Positions 55,520 to 64,000 of a DNA stretch of 64,000 nucleotides are shown in pieces; positions within the stretch are counted from its first letter, which is position 1, and each line of letters begins with the position of its first letter. Origin of the DNA: Clavelina lepadiformis (Eukaryota; Chordata; Ascidiacea; Aplousobranchia; Clavelinidae); contig NC_135242.1 in NCBI RefSeq assembly GCF_947623445.1, forward strand, positions 21,018,001 to 21,082,000, written 5' to 3'. Made by a program: the position numbers and the translations under genes. The notes beneath the pieces are model-generated. The model ran no database searches. It saw nothing but the letters and a program-made list of their open reading frames with translations, and had not been told where the DNA came from.

Positions 55520-57694
55520 GACAGAGGAAAATGGAACAGTGGGTTTTTCCAGGAAATTTTTATTTACGTTAAGCAGTTTTATCAAATAATTTAATGCTAA
55601 CATATACAGAAACCCTAGAAGACCCTATTTCAACTTACTAAGTAAACAAGCTGTAATTATTGTGGTTTACGTTCACTTAATTTTATTTTTGTTTTCAGTT
55701 AACAGTACGCCAGCAAAGCATGTTACATTCGATTCCTGAAGACATACTACGATGGAACTTCCAGCATCTAACAAAGTCGCATGTACAGCAGTCAATTCAA
55801 TCGTCGATTCCAACCCACAATGCGCCCCTTGAAAATACATATGTTGCTGCTAATTCTGTGAAACATTGCCACGCACCGTGTAGTCTATGACCTATTGTAC
55901 TCAGGAAGACATGCGGCAGCGTTGAGACATTTTTTGTCTGAATTTATTTTTCAATCGCCTTTGAACGAGTATAGGGGTGCGTTTTATCGTAGCAGCGCTA
56001 CCGACACTTTCTAGGTAGTGTCTCCAGCGTAGAAAAGAATACCTTAACATAGCGCCTTATCACATCTGCACGTTGTAACTTGCCTGTAAGTGCCTTTCAA
56101 ATTGTACCAATGTATTTTGGCCCCCGATGTTTTAAGTTTCATTCTTGCACTTTGCGGCGCGTTTACGTGTTTAATTCTAATATGACGCCTGCTGTTCTAG
56201 TGGTGTCTTCACTAGGCGCGCAGTTCAATGGCGCCCGCGCATCCGGAAACATGTTCTCTTGTTAAAGGTGTTTTACTATACAGTATCTTGCCGCCATTTT
56301 AAGGGTGAAAAAATCAGTGCGATTGCCCTGTCATGTCGCCGTAGTACAATAGACACTTCGTTCCTCAACGCGGGCTTCGTTAAATTTTTTTCTGTTATGT
56401 GTTCCATATTTTGAAATAGCTTTATTTCGTCACCGACATCGTCGTCTTTACGAATGAGCCAAGTACCAACACAACATGCGTTTGTTCTGGTATGCGCGTC
56501 AGTGAACGAAAAAAGGCGCCGTTTTTTTCAATGCTAAGTCACACGTGATAATATTTGTACTGGCACTTGTTGGATCAAACTGTTTCGATCGACCTCGGTA
56601 ACTTTCGACGCAACAGAAAATTGAAAATGCACTATTGTCGATCGGAGTTGTTCACATTAAATTCTTGGTGTTTTGTAATTTTTTTTGTAGCCTTTCAGCA
56701 TCTGATAAGACGCAAGGGTATTTATTTTTGGTGTGAAAATTTATTTAATCTTCTATTATTAATAAAGGAAATAGTCTGGTGAGACTAAATCTCGCTTAAC
56801 TTTCAACACTGAATTTGGTCATTTTTCCAGGACAGCATAATTTTATACAATATGTTTTATTTGCGAAATTTGACGCGACGCATCATAATTGGTTACTTTG
56901 TAGTGTTTTGATATCTGGATCTTTTTGCAATCGCATGATACTATGTGTAGCGCCCTTAGTACAACATAATAGAAAACGTGACATTCCGCCAAACTGTTGC
57001 GAAGACCGCATTTGAGTCATTTTAAAGACCTCATGATTAAACATAAGCATTTTTATACCACACTATCAGCCTTAAAAATGCAGTTTGACCGATCGACCAA
57101 AGCCTTTATGTCTTGATTTAGAGTCATAAGATGAATGTATGCTGCCCCATTGTTGAGTTTAATGCGTATTCGCCTTTGCATTTAGAACATTACCATATTA
57201 TACACTTTGTATTACTACTGCTGTTTTACGTATGTTGTGTATTGATTAGGGAAGGGGCCGTCACTATACGCAGATTGATTTTTCGCCTGATTATTATACT
57301 ATTATTGTTTTGTTGTTTTCATCAAGCACCGATTTCGCTTTCCCCTTTTTGGCCGTTTTAGCTTGTTATTATTCCTTGTTGTGTGGTCGTTTCAACCCTC
57401 CCCTACTTAGCCGCTGATGATTGTGATATTTAAGAAACCTACGAATAAAAATTTTGCCGCCAGATACAGATGAAATCGTCTTCCTTGTCATCATTAATTA
57501 CCATAGAAAGATGGGCGACTTTTGTCGCTTAGACAATACAGAGATTTTTTACGGTAATTCAATGTTATGCATATTAGCTGAGAATTTTGATCATGTTTTG
57601 AAGTTTATTAGAGAAGAACTAACAAACGCAGAGAACTTGATACCTAACAATAATTTCAATTCGCAAACAGGGAGCGTGGAAGAAACCAATGTTT

Positions 57695-57770
57695 TTTTCT
57701 GCATGTTGCTCAGATTATAACTACGGCTTCCAAGGAAAGTTAAGTTCGATTCCCGCTCCAGCCCTATAGA
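57695..57770 (+). repeat. tRNA-derived SINE-like fragment
   Basis: TTGCTCAGATTATAACTA resembles a polymerase III A box and GTTCGATTCCCGC, about 40 bases later, resembles a B box. The T stem does not pair well, so this is a degenerate SINE head and not a functional tRNA. Confidence 0.35.
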
Positions 57771-57820
57771 GCAATCAAAAAAGATTGTTTAAACGCATCT
57801 CCAACAGCCAGACGGTAGAC

Positions 57821-57890
57821 CAGTGGTTTCCAACCATTTTGTGGTCCGTGGACCCCTTATAGTGACCCTCAAAAGCCGTGGTCACCCGCT
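57821..57890. mobile_element. hAT-like terminal fragment
   Basis: CAGTGGTTTCCAACC followed by TTTTGTGGTCCGTGGACCCC is a familiar left end of Charlie-type hAT elements. No matching right end or target-site duplication could be located in the next few hundred bases. Confidence 0.5.
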
Positions 57891-59675
57891 CATCAATAAA
57901 AAATGAAGATTGTTGATTGCAAAACACCTTTTTACTTTGCTACTGCGTGTGCAGTAGTGTTGGCGCAGGTAATTTTGCACAGCAAGCACGAAAATGTGAG
58001 GAAACGGTGTCCCGGTTTGCCTCGTCTTCCCCTACTAATAAACTTTTGCTCACTAATGAGGCATCTGCTCGTGGCCTTCGGAGAACGTCCCCATTGGCCC
58101 CCGATGATGAAACCCAGCGGTAAACTGTTTTGAGAGTTCGAAACCAACCCCGCTACATGACAATAAATTTTCTAACTTACGCTTTGCTGATCATGGCAAG
58201 TAAGATTAAAATAATTATTTTACTGTTATCTTCTACACATGTAGGTTACTGCTAGCATATAAACATTTACACTTGCTGGGCTGGTTTTCCCAAATTGATC
58301 CGCCCACTGTCTCCAAACTGTTCAAAGTGCAAATGCGACAATAAAACAAGTCCGTCTTACAATGAAGTATGCCAGATGTACTTAATTTATCCATATATTT
58401 AATTAATAATTTATGTTTGGCTTCAAAACTTACCCAGTTGGTGGAAAAACAGCAAAGCTTTCATTCACCCAACAAACATTTTAACTTCATTGCCCGCCAG
58501 GTTGCCTACTGCACGCTTCACAGGCGCGAGTTTTTTTTCACAATGGAAAGTGCCTGGCTGGCTATGACGTCGAAATGATGAATCAGTGAAGTGATCCTTG
58601 GTTTTTGCCAATGGCCTATTACGTGTATTTTCAAGTCAAAAACGCGTGGATGTATATTAACCAATAACCATACATACATAGCCTACTGTATTACATTTTT
58701 CATTTTAAGACAAACACGTTTCAGCGTTGCATTTTAAAGCTATGGGAAGATGGTCGCATACAAGCTAGGCTATATCATAGATAGAAGACCAACAGGAAGA
58801 AGTAACATAACTTACAGTACATATACAAGGTAGTGAAGGTACATGTTGAACCAAACAGGAGAAAGAGAGGTTGAAAGTTTAGATGAAATTATTTATTTTG
58901 CTTTTCTTTCTAATAGCGCCATGCAAGGTGGCCATAGACTTTCCGAAAAGATCTTTTAATGTCTTTTTTCTTGGATGTAGCTTCTTCCCTTTGTAATCGG
59001 TTGATCATTCGATTTATAAGTGCAGTACCAACCAAATAATCGGTTTATTTGTTCTGGATTTACAATTAATTCAAACTTTGGTCGATTGCCTCTGGTACCT
59101 ATAAGTGATTGAGTTTTAACCAAGATAAAATTTAATACAGCCTAACTACTTTGCATAGTTTAGCAAACATTGCAACCCTTTTTGTACGAAAACACACAAA
59201 CGTCACGTCATTGCATGTTTGATTGGCGAGAAACTTGCTTTATTAGAATTCGAACTAAGTTACCAACTAACTTGTAAGATCATATAAGCAACAAATAGCT
59301 TATTTCGTAAATTTTGTCACAATACAAAGTTTCCTAAAGAATGTTTGAAATGTTTGTGGAATTGGTCGGATTTTTCGTCCAATTTATTTCCGAAGAGCAT
59401 GATATATTCGAATTGATTGAGGGAAAACCAAAGAAAACCTTAATGGAATAATACATAAAGATTTAAAATAATTATTTGTACGACTAGTCAAAACAAAAGT
59501 TAAATGAAGTTGCTTAAAATTTGTGTTTCTCGATTGCTTATTCGGTTACATGGCAAGTCTGTAACCGCCCAATAACCCCGACGACAAGTATAAGCTTACT
59601 ATGTCCGACATGCTTTTGATAAATCTCTTGTAGACATCCGGAGGTCCATCAGAAATTTTTTGTTAGTTTATCATT

Positions 59676-59681
59676 TTTATT
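59676..59681 (-). terminator. Polyadenylation signal of the SLC43A3-like gene
   Basis: AATAAA on the minus strand, 61 bases past the stop codon. There is no adjacent A-rich tract. Confidence 0.55.
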
Positions 59682-59741
59682 TCACAGCAACACTACAAAT
59701 AACCTGAATTTGCAACATAGTATACTGTACAAAGTTGCATT

Positions 59742-61265
59742 TTATGGTCTCAAATTTATTGTATTTTCGTTGTTAGACATGCTTAAAGCCGGCTTAAAAT
59801 GAAATAGAGTGTAATAACTATGAACACAACTTAAAGCAGATAGACTGAAAAGCAAAGAATTTATGATAGTAAAACTTCCATGAAAGGAATTCAACGATAT
59901 GTAAACAAATGGGTACTGTAGTAGATGAACAAGCCCAGTAATGGTTAGTTCAATGCCAAACAATCGTCCAAAATGTTGGTATGGAAAAGCGGTTGCAATA
60001 AAACTACAATTGAAATAGTAAAGAAACGATCTAAACACAACAAATAAGCTAAAAGTAATGTACTGCAACTTTAAAATAGGAATTAATTTTAGTAGAGAAA
60101 CAGCAGCACCTAGCGTACTCAAACACGCCAAGGAAATGTAAAGCGCTTTCAACGATGCTGCCCGGGATGTCAGTCTCTTTTTTTGATAAAAAGCCTTGAT
60201 TTGGTCAGTCATAAAGCCTGGCACAACAGTCATAATACTTCCAGAACAAAGGATAGTGGAAAACACTGGAACAAAGGTATTTTCTATTTCACTTCCTTCA
60301 TGAATGCTTTCAAGCCACGGTTGCAAAGTTCCTATAAAAAACAGATCTACAAAAGATAATGTGCAGTAGTGTGTTGTGGTCGTCCAGAATGCCGCAGATC
60401 GAAGTGAAGTTTTAAAAGGCGGCACATCAACCGAATGGGTATTTTTACTACTGCCTCTACACCCATCCAAATTCATGCGAACAATTTCTTCGCTAATTTC
60501 GTGTTTTCTAGCTGGAATTTTAATAATACATCCTGTTATTTTACTTAACCTTCCAAATCTTTCGTTGCCATCTGCAAGCAGCTTTTTTCTGGGCATAAAG
60601 AAAAGAGTTCGGACATGGATCAGCAACGTACACCAACACATACCTTGTGCCATTGTTGCTATGGCTACTCCCTCCTGATACATTAACCTCATGAGAAAAA
60701 ATACCACGCTCGATGCGTCGTATAAGCCGTTAAAAATGGCAAATAATAAGAACTTGCATGAATTAGATAAATGAGCAAGTTGGACATTTGTAGTCATCAA
60801 AACGTGGCCACCTATGGCAATAAAAATACATGAAGGATAAAGTAAAATGGAATGGTCTGGATTAGAGAAAGCCATCAGCAGCATGCCAGCCAGTAGCAGT
60901 AAACTTGCAAGTGTTCGTACCACCCAGCTACCGAAAACATCAAAGATACAGCCGAAGAAAAAGTTACATAAATACAAAGACGACCCACTCAGTGTAAAAA
61001 CGAGATTCAATTTCGCCTCTTGGTATGGGCACAAAGTGCTTGTTATTGACTTGTTTTTTGTTTGCACGTTTCGCATAACGCTTCTGTTTGCTGGAGAAAG
61101 TTTGCTTAAAACTGAATTGTTGAGTACATCTATTTCACAGCCTCGGCTAAAATATCCTTCTTCAACCAAAATGTACCGAAAAGACGTCCAACCAAATATA
61201 ATTCCTGAATACAGAAAAACTTCAACAAATCCAGACAAGACGCTCAGGACTTCAATTTTTCTCAT
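59742..61265 (-). CDS. SLC43A3: SLC43A3-like major facilitator transporter, 507 aa, intronless
   Basis: A single uninterrupted frame, with an in-frame TAA 9 bases upstream of the start (61275-61277). About 12 hydrophobic segments are present. Family signatures: the start SGFVEVFLYSGIIFGWTSF, CIFDVFGSWVVRT in the loop after the second helix, FNGLYDASSVVFFLMRLMY (human SLC43A3 has a closely similar YNGAFDSSSAVF segment), VRTLFFMPRKK before the central loop, and FRSFLYYFNCSF plus AFPYQHFGRLFG near the end. The length matches the family (human about 490). SLC43A1 and A2 carry large neutral amino acids and SLC43A3 carries purine nucleobases; the sequence is nearest A3, but substrate is inferred. 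The N-terminal extracellular loop has N-x-S/T sites (NNSV, NRS, NKS). Absence of introns is unusual for this family. The protein appears complete. Confidence 0.85.
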   Translation of the reverse strand: MRKIEVLSVLSGFVEVFLYSGIIFGWTSFRYILVEEGYFSRGCEIDVLNNSVLSKLSPANRSVMRNVQTKNKSITSTLCPYQEAKLNLVFTLSGSSLYLCNFFFGCIFDVFGSWVVRTLASLLLLAGMLLMAFSNPDHSILLYPSCIFIAIGGHVLMTTNVQLAHLSNSCKFLLFAIFNGLYDASSVVFFLMRLMYQEGVAIATMAQGMCWCTLLIHVRTLFFMPRKKLLADGNERFGRLSKITGCIIKIPARKHEISEEIVRMNLDGCRGSSKNTHSVDVPPFKTSLRSAAFWTTTTHYCTLSFVDLFFIGTLQPWLESIHEGSEIENTFVPVFSTILCSGSIMTVVPGFMTDQIKAFYQKKRLTSRAASLKALYISLACLSTLGAAVSLLKLIPILKLQYITFSLFVVFRSFLYYFNCSFIATAFPYQHFGRLFGIELTITGLVHLLQYPFVYISLNSFHGSFTIINSLLFSLSALSCVHSYYTLFHFKPALSMSNNENTINLRP

Positions 61266-61535
61266 TTTACCGATTTAACCCGGTATCTAGTTGGACAAAC
61301 GTCTACTACTCGAAAGTAGCAAAAACATAGCATTATTATAAATTTTACTGAAAGTTGTAGATAACCTAAACCATTGCGAGTTAATATTCATATACGCTAT
61401 ACACTCATGCACCTATAGGCTACAACAGATATATTTATATAGGGTTTGTGGTTTAACCTGGTGTATTGGGCACTTTCACGACATAGCTTTCGTTTATAAG
61501 ACCTGTGGCTTTAAGTTAGCATTAAACAAAGCTGT

Positions 61536-61606
61536 TTTGTCGCCAGGAGTCAGTCTAATTGTGTCACGTTGTATATTCGGGTTCAATTCCCGATTCGGGT
61601 CATGCC
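61536..61606 (+). repeat. tRNA-like SINE fragment
   Basis: A perfect T arm is present: TCGGG, loop TTCAATT, CCCGA. A possible A box (GTCGCCAGGAGT) lies about 40 bases upstream. The acceptor stem is not formed, which argues for a SINE remnant and against a functional tRNA. Confidence 0.35.
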
Positions 61607-63407
61607 AAAGACTCAAAAATGAAATTCTCCGCTTCCTCTCTTGGCGCTGGGCACAAAAAATAATGAAATGCAAAAACGCGCTGTGTGTCATCGCAGATTG
61701 CCCCTGCTTCCGCACACACTTCCACACAGATATGTCTTACACACACGCCGCCACGCATAAATTTATGTAAAAAACGCACCAAACGTTTGCGCACTCTGCA
61801 TTGCCGTGGCGTTGTTTTCACAATAACCTTTTCTATTCCATTTCATTATCTAGGCGTTAGCGCACAAGCAGATGCATAAATTTATGTAAGAAACGCAACA
61901 AACGTTTGAGTTTTTACAAAATAATGTCATAATGAAAACAGCACGAGAGCGATGCAGAGAACTCGATATTACTCGACAGGAAATCGAATAGAAGTTACTG
62001 AGAGTTCTCGTGATACTGCTGGGAAGTGTTGGCAAAAACAGAAGTATGTGCCTCTTTACGTCATAATGAATTAAGTACTTTCCTTTCGTCTAGGTATAGG
62101 TCTTATGGATAGAGTTCAAGTGCTTTACTGTGTATGAAACCTTCCCATGGACAGACCTTGCAAATGGAAGAAGCGGCCTCACCATACACAGGCGAAAAAG
62201 CGATTACTGGTGTCCAAACATGCACACAAGAAACCAACCCAGAACTCAAATCTGGCAGTCGCTCCTAAGCATACGATCGACAAACTTATGAATAACCACA
62301 CATCTGAGCTTGCAAATGCTGTTTGCCTTTGCTGCGGCTGGCTGTAGCTATATACACAACACGTTTGTGTCAAACTGGATTGCAGTAAAGGAAATAAATA
62401 TTGGTCGGACCTTGATAATTCTGACGTTAACTAGGTGTCATAACACACTAAACTGCTTATCGCTGACGAAACTACCGGATACACCAACAGCGTGAATGCT
62501 TTATATCATATCATTATTTATACGCTACAAGTAACACTATGGTAAGTCACTATAGTACTGAAAACCTTGATATATATGACTACGCAGCAACATAAGATGC
62601 CACAAACATATATCCCGTTAATAGAGCTTATTTACTTTGTCTCCACAAACTTTTCACATCCTCGAATACAGCCTCACGAAGATCAATGAAAATTAATAAA
62701 ATAAGCAAATTACCAAAACATGGCAACAAAGCTACAAAGACAATGAACTAAAACACAGTACAGCATAAGAATTAGCCTTTTTATGTATTAAAATGCATTC
62801 ACAGTCATGGTATAACGTTCACAGAACACTAAGCTTTGATGAGTCGGGCAGAAGTAAATTATTAGGAAAATACAACGCGCCACATGAACACTTTATGTAA
62901 ATTAGGCCAAAAATCCGCAGCTAGATAAAGATCGCTCAGGAATTGAGGCCGCACACTACGGTATCATATGTTTTTTGTGTAATACTTCACACAAGTAATA
63001 CACAAACGAAAATATTATTTGTTATACTGCTACCGTACCTTTCGCTACTTAGCGGTTTTTCTATGTCACTGAGTTCAAATTGGTTAATATTTTCTTTTTG
63101 AAAATGAAAACATCATTGCATGCAATTACTGTACGTGACAAAATACCGAAACAAACTTCTTTTGTTGTTGGCATACGTTTTGCGTAGTGCACTTATTTCT
63201 GCATAACTTTCTTGAATCTGGTTTTTGTTAGCTTAATAAGAAATATAATTTTACCTGTACGTTAGTAACTTGCTTCTGCAACAGGCTTTTACCATGGAAT
63301 TTACATGCAGAATGTATGCTAAAGAAAGTTCTGTTTGATACAAATTGTCCTTGCTGATTTGTGAAATATATTTTTCAACGAAAATAAATTGCATTGCACA
63401 GTTTTTT

Positions 63408-63560
63408 TGTATTTTTATTTTTCGCCATTATCTGTACAAATCGAAAGTTAAGATGCTAACCGTTGTAGTTATAGCACAATAAAACACATGCTCACGAAGA
63501 ATTAACGAGCAGGAAAATGTGGAAAAGTCCAAGGGCTAGAAACATGCATTTAGCTACGAT
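63408..63560. repeat. Dispersed repeat, copy B
   Basis: Aligns with 34290-34460 over blocks including TGCTAACCGTTGT, TATAGCACAA and AAACATGC in the same order and orientation. Family unknown. Confidence 0.4.
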
Positions 63561-64000
63561 TTTAATTTTACGATTTACATGGCTGGATCGGCTTTGCGAG
63601 AACAGGTATGCTAACTTACCCATCCAGAAACTTGGAATGTATAGAGTAAGTAAAATATAGCGCCACCATAGGATTGGAATTTTAATAACCCAGCTCCTTA
63701 GATACGCGACGCGACCGCAGCAATAACAACCCAAACTGGCAGATTTGATGTGTGCTGAGTTGTTTTGATTAAGTCAGACTCACTGAGCAATGTAGGCTAA
63801 TCTGTGCTGAGTTTGTTTGATGAAAATACTATATAAAAAATAAGACGCAAGTCAGACTATCGATTAGCCTATTTTCAAAAAGTGTTGGTCACACTTACTT
63901 TGGTCTCGCCCACCTTGTACCCTATCACGTCTGAACGTGCATTATGGCAACGAAACAAACTGACTGCATGGGCGGCGATGCAGATAACACCTTGATATCA

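Larger units (their letters stand above)
55520..59675. other. Convergent intergenic region between ROCK and the SLC43A3-like gene
   Basis: No gene with recognisable similarity was found. It may contain an extended ROCK 3' UTR. An 88-codon open frame at 57454-57720 has no known motif. Repeat-derived pieces occur at 57695-57770 (tRNA-like) and from 57821 (hAT-like end). The part from about 55900 to 56560 is less AT-rich than its surroundings. Confidence 0.45.
61278..64000. other. Region upstream of the SLC43A3-like gene, no gene seen
   Basis: Contains the promoter of the minus-strand transporter. Open frames of 60-80 codons overlap each other on both strands near 61500-62370 and have no recognisable similarity. 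A tRNA-like fragment lies at 61536-61606 and a dispersed repeat copy at 63408-63560. Confidence 0.45.

Noticed and set aside
57454..57720. 88-codon plus-strand frame between ROCK and the transporter
   Set aside because: It has a protein-like appearance but no recognisable domain, no second exon, and its end runs into a SINE-like fragment.
61536..61606. A functional tRNA gene
   Set aside because: The T arm is perfect but acceptor and anticodon stems do not form.
61494..61879. Overlapping open frames on both strands
   Set aside because: They shadow one another and include the tRNA-like fragment; no family recognised.
63492..63734. 80-codon minus-strand frame with hydrophobic residues
   Set aside because: It overlaps the dispersed repeat copy and has no family features.

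Overview
The window is nuclear DNA of a multicellular animal: AT-rich, with GT-AG introns and long multi-domain signalling genes. Introns are short (64-73 bp across most of the first gene, mostly 60 bp to 1 kb elsewhere). There is one ROCK-type kinase and one LRRK-type kinase. Together with a ZP/EGF membrane protein and an SLC43A3-like carrier, this best fits an invertebrate deuterostome, most plausibly an ascidian tunicate such as Ciona. That assignment is inference; no ribosomal or mitochondrial marker is present.

Layout. (1) 1-3193: no gene seen, with a 66-bp tandem duplication near its end. (2) 3194-5682, plus: an 11-exon gene for a secreted/membrane protein with a signal peptide, short RIVSQSGDD-type repeats, two EGF-like modules, a ZP domain and a C-terminal membrane anchor. 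(3) 6919-12881, minus: MAPK15 (ERK7/8), 14 exons, about 620 residues. (4) 14928-29671, plus: an LRRK2-like ROCO kinase in about 43 exons whose lengths sum to one open frame of about 2374 codons: helical repeats, ankyrin-like unit, LRRs, Roc, COR, kinase, WD40-like. (5) 37334-55148, plus: Rho-associated kinase ROCK, 35 exons per transcript, about 1531 residues. Its introns hold an 872-bp hAT derivative and a 1557-bp element with arms of about 220 bp; both carry intact 8-bp target-site duplications. (6) 59742-61265, minus: an intronless 507-residue SLC43A3-like transporter. (7) 61266-64000: no convincing gene, with SINE-like and dispersed-repeat fragments.

MAPK15 and the LRRK gene are divergent across about 2 kb. 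LRRK and ROCK are co-directional across about 7.7 kb. Three protein kinase genes lie within about 48 kb, but nothing shows that they act in one pathway.

The observations I consider most worth checking are: a pair of ROCK coiled-coil exons whose phases make them mutually exclusive; two or three GC-AG introns, one splitting the HRD motif of ROCK; the long-arm transposable element; a Ras-like Gln in the Roc domain of LRRK; and the intronless SLC43A3-like gene. Exon boundaries were derived by hand from splice-site consensus and reading frame and have not been tested against transcripts.
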